Source: Caryophanales bacterium UBA6768
Lineage (GTDB): Bacteria > Bacillota > Bacilli > Bacillales_D > Amphibacillaceae
NCBI GenBank assembly: GCA_002453315.1
Contig: DKGO01000168.1
Span: 38,008-102,007 of the forward strand
Reading direction: 5' to 3'
Length of the DNA stretch: 64,000 bases
Positions 1 through 7,826 of the stretch are shown here, piece after piece. The first letter of the stretch is position 1. Each line of letters opens with the position of its first letter. The notes beneath the pieces were generated by a model, which made no database searches, was not told the DNA's origin, and saw only the letters and a list, made by a program, of their open reading frames with translations. Made by a program: the position numbers and the translations under genes.

Positions 1-73
1 ACCATGGATTGCCTTCCTTTAATACCGTTCTAACTGAACTGCCTTCAAAATCAAATACTTTTAAATTGTTCAT
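1..73 (-). CDS. Bro-N family phage antirepressor, N-terminal fragment (cut by window edge)
   Basis: Reading the minus strand from the ATG at 73 gives MNNLKVFDFEGSSVRTVLKE followed by GNPW, which matches the start of the Bro-N domain of phage antirepressors. A GGAGG Shine-Dalgarno sequence lies 9 bases upstream of an alternative ATG at 76, so the start is 73 or 76. Only about 24 codons are inside the window; the rest continues to the left. It lies downstream of the phage polymerase gene, a usual neighbour in phage replication modules. Antirepressors of this family typically act in lysogeny control; that role is inferred from the family. Confidence 0.7.
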   Translation of the reverse strand, partial: MNNLKVFDFEGSSVRTVLKEGNPW

Positions 74-135
74 CATATTAATGAACCTCCTACAAATAGT
101 TGTAGAGTAAATAAATTTACCCTCACCTATATGCG

Positions 136-160
136 AAGAAAAAGGGGTATTCGAACCCCT
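136..160 (-). terminator. Intrinsic terminator after the phage polymerase gene
   Basis: On the minus strand AGGGGT and ACCCCT form a stem around a TCGAAT loop, followed by a T-rich tract. It sits just after the polymerase stop codon and before the antirepressor gene, so the two may be separate transcripts. The loop resembles a tRNA T-arm by chance. Confidence 0.6.
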
Positions 161-165
161 CTAAA

Positions 166-2100
166 TTAATCTTTTTTATAGAAGTTTGTATCAAACCCAT
201 CCGCACGTAATTCTAGCGTTTCTGCCCAAGGTGGAGATAGACTCATTAAATCACTGATATATTCGACCGTTACATCGTTTGGTGCTTCAATGACAATTTC
301 ATCATGTATGTGCATGACAATTCGAAAACGTTCATCATGAACACGTTGTAAAGCAAAACATAATAAATCTCTTGAGACAGCCTGGACAATGTTCTCGACA
401 AACTTGGGACCATAGCTGAAAATTCGCTCCCACTTCTTTGTTGCACCAATACCTTCATACGAAACAGACTCATTTCCAAAACTGTTTATCCCTATTCTTG
501 GCTTTACATAGGAAAGCCATCTGCCCGAAGGTAAACCTATGAGTAACATGCCACTCTGATATTCAAATTTTATTCCATGAGTTGCGTGGGACTTTCTTTT
601 ACGCACAGTTTCCTTTGCTGCCCGGTCAACATCCCACCAAAACTTAACAATCCTTGAATTCGACTGCCGCCAAACATCAACAAGGGGCTTCAATTCCGAT
701 TCTTCCAAACCCATATTGGTTGCTCCCATTGACTTCAATGCACCAACTGAACCGCCATAACCAAGTGCCAATTCGGCAATTTTCCCTTTCTGTCTTAATG
801 GACTGTCCTTTGTAATTTCATCTATCGGCACTTTAAACATTTGTGCAGCTGAAGCCTCGTAAATTTTCCCATGTGATGCAAACACTTCATTTCGCCAAGT
901 TTCGCCTGCAAGCCAGGCAATCACACGTGCTTCAATCGCACTAAAGTCAACGATTATGAAGCGATTGTTCCGAATAGGAACAAATGCGGTCCTTATAAGC
1001 TGAGAAAGTACACTCGGAACAGATTCATATAAAATTTGTAAGGCCTCAAAATTACCTTGTTTCAATAAAGCACGTGCTTCATCTAAATCAGATATATGGT
1101 TTTGTGGTAGGTTCTGGACTTGAATTAACCTTCCTGCAAATCTCCCCGTACGATTTGCACCGTAAAACTGAATCAATCCCCTCGCTCGTCCATCACGACA
1201 AACGACATTTTCCATGGCTGCGTATTTTTTCACGCTGGATTTTGCCAGTTGTTTTCTCAGTTGAAGCACTTCTTTAATTTCACCTTCATTGGTTTCAATT
1301 AAATGTGTTACTGCTGCCTTATTTAAACTATCTGTTTCTACACCTTTTGTTTGTAACCATTCACGCATTTGTTTGACAGAGTTCGGGTTTTCTAGCTTAG
1401 TAATTTCCTTCATACGACTGATTAACTCGCTGCGAATTAAGTCATCACACTTAATAGCCTGAGTAACTAACTCCAAATCTAGCTTTATTCCCCTATCATT
1501 TATTAACTGATCAAGAAAATAGTTATCCCACTCTGCTTCGGGCATCGGAAATTTTGATAGTTTATCTTGTATCGCAATTTCCGTTTCCACATCACGTTTG
1601 TTATATGCTACAAAACTGTCCCATTTGTTCGGATCGTGTTCTTTTAGATTTCTTGTTCGGCCGCCATTTGTTTTTGTTGGCTTACAAGGGATAGAGAAAA
1701 AACGAATTAAATCTTTCCCTTCCGACAGCTTTTGTTTATCCGCCCCCGTAACCATTGCAGCTCCTTCTAAAGATAACGGTAAACCTAAATAAGCAGACCA
1801 CACCATTGTGCAACGCCAATCAACAGGTGATAAATCTCGCTTAAAATGTTTACTTAAACAAATCCGTTCAAACTGAGCATTAAAGGCCCATTTCGTTATA
1901 TTTTCATTAAATATCGCTTGTTCAATTTCAGACGGGATAGACTCACCGTTTGCCAAATCAATGACTTGAACAGGTCCACTATCCACACTGTAAGCAAATA
2001 GCATTACTTCAAAATCATCTGCCTCCACATAGCGATAGACCCCGCTTTTAGCGAGGTCCACACCACTATACGTTTCAATATCGATGTTTATTGTTTTCAT
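166..2100 (-). CDS. Phage-type family A DNA polymerase
   Basis: A 644-aa protein with the layout of phage polymerase I-like enzymes. The N-terminus carries the exonuclease I motif (DIETYSG at about residues 7-13). The polymerase palm follows with motif A (VDFSAIEARVIAW, near 390), a motif B-like region (RQKGKIAELALGYGG, near 440) and motif C (MHIHDEIVIEAP, near 597). It should replicate an integrated phage or plasmid-like element. The start overlaps the end of the DUF2815 gene by 4 bp, which indicates translational coupling in one replication operon. It is shorter than cellular PolA and lacks a 5'-3' exonuclease domain. All expected catalytic motifs are visible and no disruption is seen. Confidence 0.93.
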   Translation of the reverse strand: MKTINIDIETYSGVDLAKSGVYRYVEADDFEVMLFAYSVDSGPVQVIDLANGESIPSEIEQAIFNENITKWAFNAQFERICLSKHFKRDLSPVDWRCTMVWSAYLGLPLSLEGAAMVTGADKQKLSEGKDLIRFFSIPCKPTKTNGGRTRNLKEHDPNKWDSFVAYNKRDVETEIAIQDKLSKFPMPEAEWDNYFLDQLINDRGIKLDLELVTQAIKCDDLIRSELISRMKEITKLENPNSVKQMREWLQTKGVETDSLNKAAVTHLIETNEGEIKEVLQLRKQLAKSSVKKYAAMENVVCRDGRARGLIQFYGANRTGRFAGRLIQVQNLPQNHISDLDEARALLKQGNFEALQILYESVPSVLSQLIRTAFVPIRNNRFIIVDFSAIEARVIAWLAGETWRNEVFASHGKIYEASAAQMFKVPIDEITKDSPLRQKGKIAELALGYGGSVGALKSMGATNMGLEESELKPLVDVWRQSNSRIVKFWWDVDRAAKETVRKRKSHATHGIKFEYQSGMLLIGLPSGRWLSYVKPRIGINSFGNESVSYEGIGATKKWERIFSYGPKFVENIVQAVSRDLLCFALQRVHDERFRIVMHIHDEIVIEAPNDVTVEYISDLMSLSPPWAETLELRADGFDTNFYKKD

Positions 2101-2651
2101 GATAAGAAGTCATCATCCACATCAGTAGCAAAATCTACCGATGCATCTGTTCGACCACCTAATGGCTCCCCATCACGAATCTTTTGAATGTTACCAAGGC
2201 CGCAAGCAATCCCCCGGTTACCATTTGAGTTAAATGCGTAAAAATTTATACTTACGCGAGCATACACTCCTGAATAAACTTCTGAACGCTCTAAAATTGG
2301 ATTAATATCAGCATCTACAATCTGTGGTGGTGTAATGCTGTTTGCATTAACAAAGAAACTATCCGCATACGCTTCATCATCTGAACGGTCAATATCTCCA
2401 TCACGAAGCGGTAATTTTAACGACTGCTTGTTTGGAATTTTCCCGCCAAACTTTCCACGGCCTTCTTCAATTGCAGCATCTACTGCTTTTTCAATTGCTT
2501 CTAAAGTTTTCATATCACTTTTTGGAATAATCACACTCACACTATATTTTTCTTTTCCACCATTGATTGACTTTGGCTCCCACACATTTGCATAAGATAA
2601 ACGCACTACCCCTGTAATTACTTTTGTTGGATTTTTAACTGTTTTCGACAT
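2097..2651 (-). CDS. DUF2815 family protein, probable phage ssDNA-binding protein
   Basis: A 184-aa protein recognisable as DUF2815 by the early segment TGVVRLSYANVWEPKSINGG and the following YSVSVIIPKSD, with an acidic C-terminal tail (DFATDVDDDFLS). Acidic tails are typical of single-stranded DNA-binding proteins, and DUF2815 genes normally sit between the DUF2800 nuclease gene and the phage DNA polymerase gene, as here. The role as replication or recombination ssDNA-binding protein is inferred from family context. It starts 2 bp after the DUF2800 gene ends and overlaps the polymerase gene. Confidence 0.85.
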   Translation of the reverse strand: MSKTVKNPTKVITGVVRLSYANVWEPKSINGGKEKYSVSVIIPKSDMKTLEAIEKAVDAAIEEGRGKFGGKIPNKQSLKLPLRDGDIDRSDDEAYADSFFVNANSITPPQIVDADINPILERSEVYSGVYARVSINFYAFNSNGNRGIACGLGNIQKIRDGEPLGGRTDASVDFATDVDDDFLS

Positions 2652-2653
2652 AA

Positions 2654-3784
2654 TTATTTCTCCTCCATAAATTCATTTTTAGCTGTTGATATATTTATTT
2701 CTGGACGCTTATCCGTTACTGGAACAAGCGTTGGTTTTCCTTTTGGCTTAGTAATGAAATCACCAAGTAGTTCATTAAACTTCTTTTTACCCATCAGTTT
2801 TTCCATGTTGGTTATGGTCAGCAGACTTTGCTTATAAATATCTTCATAGCCTGCCTTCTTTGCAGCTTCAGCTACTGCTTCTTCATCTGTATATTTACGA
2901 TTAGATCTACCTTCTACAACTTTAAAGCCTGTCCACTGTTTTCCTTGCTGAACAGCAGCATTCGTTGCATAAGCAAATATTTCATTCGCCCATTTAGTAA
3001 GGTCTTTTACATGAAGTAAGATTTCAGCAATTTCAACATCTGTTAATAAGGGTGACTTTTTAAACTCAAATTTTGCTACCTTCAAATTTTCTTCCGCCCT
3101 TGCCCTGCACTCCACAGATGCCCTACAAAACCTACACCATTCACCAGGCTTAAATTCACCATCTCCATTAAATGCTAAATCAGCTTTTGGTTTAAGTGTG
3201 CTTTCCGCCCAATCTATTAGACTGGTCTTGGATATTTCAAAGGTTGAGATGTTTTCACGCCTCGGTTGATAGATGGTCATTTTTACTGTATCAATGTCAT
3301 AAATCGTATCGAATAGATTAAGTGCTCCAAGTGCATAAAGCATCATTTGCGGATTATTTTCCGCTTCAACTAAAACACCTTGTCCATATTTAAAATCAAT
3401 AACATGAACTACATCGTCTGCAACAATCACACAGTCCCCTGTTCCAAAACCTTCTGGGACATAATTCGAAAAGTCCAATCGCTGTTCAATCAGAAGAAGT
3501 GGATCTTTCGTTATTTGTTTTACTGCCGCTAGTTCTTCCAAGATAAACTGGACATACTCATCGGTATAACGTTCCATCTCTTCAGAATCATAAATGGATA
3601 TTGGTTTCTTCGTTGGAATCTTTAACGCTTCTCTAAGCTTATGTTCCCCCAGTTCATGAGCGGCTGTCCCTTCCTTAGCCGCTTCACCACTAGAATCTTC
3701 AAACTCTAATTCAAGGCGAGCCGATGGAGTACAATTCATCCATCGATGTGCCCCTGAAGCGGATAAAATAGCATGTTTCGTCAT
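2654..3784 (-). CDS. DUF2800 family protein, PD-(D/E)XK nuclease with probable Fe-S cluster
   Basis: A 376-aa phage protein of the DUF2800 family. A RecB/Cas4-like nuclease core is visible: GTGDCVIV followed by HVIDFKYGQG (the D...D-x-K catalytic set, residues about 120-140). A cysteine near the N-terminus (RWMNCTPSARLE) and three near residues 218-226 (EWCRFCRASVECRA) resemble the Fe-S cluster arrangement of Cas4/AddB nucleases. It probably processes DNA ends during phage replication or recombination. The ATG at 3784 is preceded by GGAGG and overlaps the previous gene by 4 bp, so it belongs to the same operon. Confidence 0.87.
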   Translation of the reverse strand: MTKHAILSASGAHRWMNCTPSARLELEFEDSSGEAAKEGTAAHELGEHKLREALKIPTKKPISIYDSEEMERYTDEYVQFILEELAAVKQITKDPLLLIEQRLDFSNYVPEGFGTGDCVIVADDVVHVIDFKYGQGVLVEAENNPQMMLYALGALNLFDTIYDIDTVKMTIYQPRRENISTFEISKTSLIDWAESTLKPKADLAFNGDGEFKPGEWCRFCRASVECRARAEENLKVAKFEFKKSPLLTDVEIAEILLHVKDLTKWANEIFAYATNAAVQQGKQWTGFKVVEGRSNRKYTDEEAVAEAAKKAGYEDIYKQSLLTITNMEKLMGKKKFNELLGDFITKPKGKPTLVPVTDKRPEINISTAKNEFMEEK

Positions 3785-4098
3785 TGCAATTCCTCCGCAT
3801 CTTTCATCAATGCTTCATAGTCTTTTTCTTCAATCTCACTTAGCTTGGTTGCACCGTATTTTTCAAGCAACTTTTTAATATCTGCCGTAAAACCTGCTTG
3901 GCTCTTTTGTGCAAGTAACGTACGAACTTCTTCAAGCGATATTTTTTTCTTTTTCGGCTTTGCCTTTTTAACTGGTGTTTTTTCTTCCGTTCGTGGTGAT
4001 TCTTCATTACTCGCCAACACTTCAGCAATCGTCTGAAGTGAGCCAGCTAAATTTTGTAAATCAGTGACCACATCAAGAAGTAATTTTGTTCTACTCAT
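3781..4098 (-). CDS. Small phage protein of unknown function, Lys-rich
   Basis: A protein of about 105 aa. I prefer the ATG at 4098 because AAAGGCGGTG lies 9 bases upstream; a longer GTG start at 4110 is possible. The first 40 residues look helical or coiled-coil (LLLDVVTDLQNLAGSLQTIA). A basic linker (KKAKPKKKKIS) and a helical C-terminal part (LLEKYGATKLSEIEEKDYEALM) follow. Small proteins of this layout occur upstream of DUF2800 in related prophages. I do not recognise a function. It is embedded in the replication operon with 4-bp overlap downstream. Confidence 0.7.
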   Translation of the reverse strand: MSRTKLLLDVVTDLQNLAGSLQTIAEVLASNEESPRTEEKTPVKKAKPKKKKISLEEVRTLLAQKSQAGFTADIKKLLEKYGATKLSEIEEKDYEALMKDAEELQ

Positions 4099-4099
4099 A

Positions 4100-4303
4100 T
4101 TAAGCTTCACCGCCTTTCCGAGTCTCTTTTATTTCCACTGTTTCTACTGAGTTTCCAGGTGTTATCACGAGTAGATTTACTTTCTTACCAAACAGTAAAT
4201 CTAGCATTCGGCTACGCACTGTTTTGCGCTTACCTTCAACCACTCTCGTTTTTTCACCATTTTCATCTTTAACATTGATGATTACCTTGTGTTTTAGACT
4301 CAT
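4100..4303 (-). CDS. Small phage protein of unknown function
   Basis: A 67-aa protein starting with MSLKHKVIINVKDENGEKTR, mostly beta-strand-like and basic in the middle (VEGKRKTVRSRMLD). The ATG is preceded by AAAGGAG at a spacing of 9. It is the first gene of the polymerase operon, or follows the sigma-like gene after its terminator. No function is recognised. It ends 2 bases before the preferred start of the next gene. Confidence 0.65.
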   Translation of the reverse strand: MSLKHKVIINVKDENGEKTRVVEGKRKTVRSRMLDLLFGKKVNLLVITPGNSVETVEIKETRKGGEA

Positions 4304-4396
4304 CTGGAAACACTCCTTTCTAAGGGTTTTATTTCGTCCCTTACTAGTAAGCGAAAAATCATGCCCTTTCGAACCCCTTTTTTAAAATAAAATTTA

Positions 4397-4420
4397 AAAG
4401 GCTCAATTAAGAGCCCTTTC
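4397..4420 (-). terminator. Intrinsic terminator overlapping the stop codon of the sigma-like gene
   Basis: On the minus strand GGCTC and GAGCC pair around TTAATT, and TTTTAAATTTT follows. The TAA stop of the upstream gene lies inside the loop. It would separate the sigma-like gene from the polymerase operon. Confidence 0.65.
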
Positions 4421-4910
4421 TTATCAGTTTTTCTAATCTTCTGTATATTTTATTTAAACGATTTCTGATAGCCGCTTCAGTCACATCTTCTTCGGCTGCA
4501 ATCTCAACGTTTGTTTTTTGTTCATAAAATTTCTTTTGTATCGTTCTAAATTGTTTATCTGTTAACTGACCCATTGCTTTATGCAATTGTTCGATTAACT
4601 TTTGTTTCTCTTCATAGTTCTCCATTTCCAAAATTTCATTAAACGGATCTGCATCCCAATCTGCTAAATGTTTGTTATGTTCAGCTTTTGAATCTCCGTT
4701 TTCATCTACATAAGATTCTAAATTACAAGCAATTCGGTAATCATAGCGGCGACCTTCGTCCACTTCCTGATCATCTTCAGAATGTAAATATTCAATATTA
4801 ACCTCTGTTACACCATTTTCTCCTGGTACGATGGTTGCTATCTTTTTACCTCCTGAATAGTAAATATAAGATTCTCTGTTCTTTTGGCTTGTTTTGTACT
4901 TTTTTGTCAT
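4407..4910 (-). CDS. Phage sigma-70 family-like regulator (region 4 HTH)
   Basis: A 167-aa protein when started at the ATG at 4910, which has GGAGAGG 10 bases upstream; an upstream extension to 5012 encodes no conserved sequence. The C-terminal half holds a sigma region 4-like helix-turn-helix: MGQLTDKQFRTIQKKFYEQK, then NVEIAAEEDVTEAAIRNRLN. Such proteins lie at the head of phage replication or late regions and resemble sigma factors or ArpU-like regulators. The first 90 residues are acidic and not recognised. The start codon and ribosome site are buried in a long hairpin (4908-4961), which suggests translational control. Confidence 0.75.
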   Translation of the reverse strand: MTKKYKTSQKNRESYIYYSGGKKIATIVPGENGVTEVNIEYLHSEDDQEVDEGRRYDYRIACNLESYVDENGDSKAEHNKHLADWDADPFNEILEMENYEEKQKLIEQLHKAMGQLTDKQFRTIQKKFYEQKTNVEIAAEEDVTEAAIRNRLNKIYRRLEKLIRKGS

Positions 4911-4961
4911 TGTTTGGCATCCTCTCCGCCAATTTGCGGAGGGCAAAGGATGCAAACAATG
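4908..4961 (-). promoter_or_regulatory. Long hairpin sequestering the start site of the sigma-like gene
   Basis: A 54-base imperfect inverted repeat. Outer arms CATTGTTT and AAACAATG enclose GCATCC/GGATGC and CTCCGC/GCGGAG around a short AAATTG loop. On the minus-strand transcript the 3' arm contains the GGAGAGG ribosome site and the ATG at 4908-4910 forms the base of the stem. This could block initiation until opened. A related sequence (GGGCAAAGGAT) occurs in inverted orientation near 5070-5095. Confidence 0.6.
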
Positions 4962-5012
4962 AAGAGCTTGTCCTTTAGTAACCTGACCTTTACTTAAAAA
5001 AGTGCGCAACAA

Positions 5013-5313
5013 GGTAAGGGTACTAATATTGAGACACTACAATCCTGGTGTGGATTGCGTACTTCAATATGTATCCTTTGCCCTTATTGCAAATCAGGCA
5101 TTTGATATTTTTTTAATAGAAATCTGATTTAAAGAATTAACTAAATTTCTATTAACTTTATTATCTCTTTTTAAAAAAATAATTAGAATATGAAAAATCA
5201 CTCATTACTTTAATTAAAAGTAATGAGTGATATAATGTTATTAAACTTATTAATATATAAAGTGATTAATTTTCTATATATTACTAATTATTAATTGAAA
5301 GTAGTGAAGTGAA
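5013..5313. other. Intergenic region between phage module and defence island
   Basis: This stretch has no convincing gene. It contains a short hairpin (CAATCC TGGTGT GGATTG, 5040-5057), a copy of the GGGCAAAGGAT motif in reverse orientation (about 5077-5090), and an AT-rich part with a perfect palindrome and promoter for the CGNR gene. Base composition changes from phage-like to clearly more AT-rich within it. Confidence 0.5.
5197..5236 (+). promoter_or_regulatory. Perfect 15-bp-arm palindrome overlapping a -10 box (probable operator and promoter)
   Basis: The arms ATCACTCATTACTTT and AAAGTAATGAGTGAT flank AATTA (5197-5231). The last base of the palindrome is the first base of TATAAT (5231-5236), a consensus -10 box pointing to the CGNR gene. 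No good -35 box is visible. An operator that occludes the promoter is the simplest reading; the protein that binds it is unknown. Confidence 0.6.
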
Positions 5314-6504
5314 ATGACAAAAGATGCTTTTATGAGTGCATTTACATTTGAAAGTTTTAAATGTGAAGTTAGTTTTAATGAAATTGTAGATACATATACT
5401 GGGGATAAAACAAAGGAACTTGTCTTACGAAATAATAGTGAAAAATTCCGCGCAGCATATCTTTATGGGGAAGGCTTAAAAGAAATTGGTAGAGGAAAAA
5501 GTGGTGAAAAAAACAACATATTAGGAGAGTTTATAGGCATTAAGAAAAATGACTTAAATTCAATGATGTCATTTTTTAAAAAGTATGGATTTTTATTTCC
5601 TCTAAAAAATTACGAACAATTTGTAACTTTTCAAATAAAAGATGTAAATTATATAAAAGACAATCTAGAAGCTTTAATAAACATCTTTAGTGCCCAGGAT
5701 ACAGACAACATTGATTATAGAACTTTATTGGATTCGGTTCTTTTTCTGTTACTACAGAAAGAAAAGGTTATAAAAATCAATGACAACACTTGCTATAAAT
5801 CTTCGAATAAAGACTTATTGCATAACATTAATAATGCAAATAAGATACGATTTGATGACAACAGCAACACAATACAAATTCCTAGAGATGATGGCGGGAC
5901 AGTGCCAGCATTCGAAGTTAAGGATTATCTTTTAGGTGAGGGTATAAATGTGGTGATTATTGAAGAATACGAGAATTTAATGCAGGATGATGATTATTCA
6001 TTATCGTTTCTAAAACAAATTGTAAAGGCCTACGTTAGTAAAAAAACAACTATTTTTAGTGAAGATGAATGTTTGATTATTGATTTTTTATATCATTTTT
6101 CAAGAAGAATCTCTATCATCATCCCAGAAGATATTTCATTAAATACACTATTTCAGGAAGTGGTATATGAAACATTTACTAAAAGGAAGAATGATGATTT
6201 AAAACAAGCTTTATTAAAAATATCAAAGTATTTAATTGAAAAAGAATTGAATCACTTTTTATCGGAAATCAAGCCAAAGTATGATGCGGACACGATGCGT
6301 CCCAACTGGAAATTACCTTCTTTATTTTCAGCAATGTATTTGTCACTTTTTTACTTAGATTCTAATCAAGCTATGTACAGGGTTTGTCAAAATATAAATT
6401 GCAATCAATTATTTTTAGTATCCAAAACAAACCAAGTTAAAAAGTACTGCTGCGTTTACTGCACTAATGCTGTATCACAAAGGAGATATAGGCAAAAAAA
6501 ATAG
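5314..6504 (+). CDS. CGNR zinc-finger-like protein of unknown function
   Basis: A 396-aa protein. Its last 45 residues match the CGNR zinc finger: a CQNINC pair, then about 14 residues, then YCCVYCTNAVSQRRYRQ, with CTNA replacing the usual CGNR. The first 340 residues are not recognised; they look alpha-helical and acidic, without membrane segments. CGNR proteins are generally regarded as DNA-binding regulators. A GTGAAGTGAAATG context gives only a modest ribosome site. It is the only plus-strand gene of the island, converges with the restriction nuclease gene, and shares its terminator. A perfect palindrome overlaps its promoter. It may be a regulator or an additional defence protein; the latter is speculation. 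Confidence 0.7.
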   Translation: MTKDAFMSAFTFESFKCEVSFNEIVDTYTGDKTKELVLRNNSEKFRAAYLYGEGLKEIGRGKSGEKNNILGEFIGIKKNDLNSMMSFFKKYGFLFPLKNYEQFVTFQIKDVNYIKDNLEALINIFSAQDTDNIDYRTLLDSVLFLLLQKEKVIKINDNTCYKSSNKDLLHNINNANKIRFDDNSNTIQIPRDDGGTVPAFEVKDYLLGEGINVVIIEEYENLMQDDDYSLSFLKQIVKAYVSKKTTIFSEDECLIIDFLYHFSRRISIIIPEDISLNTLFQEVVYETFTKRKNDDLKQALLKISKYLIEKELNHFLSEIKPKYDADTMRPNWKLPSLFSAMYLSLFYLDSNQAMYRVCQNINCNQLFLVSKTNQVKKYCCVYCTNAVSQRRYRQKK

Positions 6505-6535
6505 AGTGGAAACTTTTATTAGTTCCCACTCTTTT
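6503..6535. terminator. Bidirectional terminator shared by converging genes
   Basis: AGAGTGGAAAC (6503-6513) and GTTCCCACTCT (6522-6532) form a stem with T-tracts on both sides. The stop codons of both flanking genes (6502-6504 and 6519-6521) lie inside the hairpin, so the two transcription units are tightly packed. Confidence 0.75.
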
Positions 6536-7826
6536 GCATTTTTTTATTTCGTATTAGACTATCCTTAATTGCATCTGATAACTTTTTAATTTCCTGTCGA
6601 TTTGGCTTAGTAGAATTTGCCATTAATTTTTTTACATCTATTAGTATCCCCTGCACACGTTCATAATCTTTATCCGCCTGTTTCCAATCGGCAACAGCTT
6701 CGCCAATAGAATAATAGTTTTCATTTCCCCCAAGTCTATTATCATATAGATTGAATGGTAATAAAAATGCATTAAGTATCTGTTTATTATTCTTCCTATC
6801 CTTAATAAACTTTGAGTTTTCAGCTATATATTCTGCATATGTTATCTGTTTATTTATGGACGTAGAACGTGGTAAATCGCTCACTCTTCCAGTCACACCG
6901 TACTTATAATATTTTGCATCCAATACCGCGATACTTTCATCAGTAATCATAATAGTATCTGGTTCAAGTGCTGCATTATCTCTATCACCAACACGTAGTT
7001 TCCAGTTAGTTTTAGGGAAATAATAGCCTTTATTAGACTCGCCATAAGTCTCATCAATTAATTTTTCCCAAACATATTCAAAATTGTTAGTTCCAAAATA
7101 AAACTCTTCCGGATCATCTGCACTATTTCTGAATTCAATAATTGCCAACATGCTTTGAAATAATTGCTTTAAAGAATCTTCATTTGTTTTCTCTAGTTTT
7201 TGTCGCAAAATAGTTTGATACATTTTAAGGTTTGGATTTCGAACATTAGCAGGTTGCGGTAACCTTTGCTTATAAATCCATCCCAATTTCATAAAGCTTT
7301 CATATACACAAAACTTATTTATTTCAGTGATAATATGTTTATCAGTATCACTATTTTTTCGAACCATTAAATTAGGATATACAAAACCTGTTTTTTGAGC
7401 GATAGGAGTCACTCTTCTTATAGTTTGTTTCATACTTACAGGGCCAGACGTTCCTTGAACATATACTTCTTCATTTTCCATATAGTAATCATAATCTAAA
7501 TAATATCGCATTACTCGAAAGTATGCTTGGACTGGAAACCTAACTGTTTTTAATACTTGATTAGAAGAAATTTGCGAAACCCTAGACTGTTTATCATTAT
7601 AAGCAGACAAAACCGATATCAAGTCAATAATATCATCGCGTAAGTTTTCTTCTTTTTTTGAGATATTATATCCTATAGGGAAATTCACACTAATTTCATG
7701 CTTGTCTCCCTTAATTTCTGATTTGATACCTACAAATGTATCTCCTTCTTTATTCGTTGCATTTCTACAATAACTATTCAAAGTTTTGGATAACACTACA
7801 TCAGTAAAAGGCTTACTCATCCTCAC
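6519..7826 (-). CDS. LlaJI/McrC-like restriction endonuclease subunit
   Basis: A 435-aa protein resembling the LlaJI-type partner of McrB-like NTPases. The nuclease core is a PD-(D/E)XK site: EPD at 288-290 and LDAKYY at 302-307. The N-terminal 250 residues are helical and include NLMVRKNSD, probably for contact with the partner or DNA. It overlaps the McrB-like gene by 14 bp, so the subunits are translationally coupled. With a cytosine methyltransferase in the same operon, this is most likely a sequence-specific LlaJI-type restriction enzyme and not a methyl-dependent McrBC, though that is inference. Recognition sequence cannot be read from the DNA. Confidence 0.85.
   Translation of the reverse strand: MRMSKPFTDVVLSKTLNSYCRNATNKEGDTFVGIKSEIKGDKHEISVNFPIGYNISKKEENLRDDIIDLISVLSAYNDKQSRVSQISSNQVLKTVRFPVQAYFRVMRYYLDYDYYMENEEVYVQGTSGPVSMKQTIRRVTPIAQKTGFVYPNLMVRKNSDTDKHIITEINKFCVYESFMKLGWIYKQRLPQPANVRNPNLKMYQTILRQKLEKTNEDSLKQLFQSMLAIIEFRNSADDPEEFYFGTNNFEYVWEKLIDETYGESNKGYYFPKTNWKLRVGDRDNAALEPDTIMITDESIAVLDAKYYKYGVTGRVSDLPRSTSINKQITYAEYIAENSKFIKDRKNNKQILNAFLLPFNLYDNRLGGNENYYSIGEAVADWKQADKDYERVQGILIDVKKLMANSTKPNRQEIKKLSDAIKDSLIRNKKMQKSGN

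Noticed and set aside
143..160. tRNA-like T-arm (GGTTCGAATAC) next to the polymerase gene
   Set aside because: No acceptor stem, D-arm or anticodon arm around it; the T-tract makes it a terminator.
4911..5012. 34-codon N-terminal extension of the sigma-like gene
   Set aside because: It reads through the hairpin, is not conserved in type, and the ATG at 4910 has a good ribosome site.
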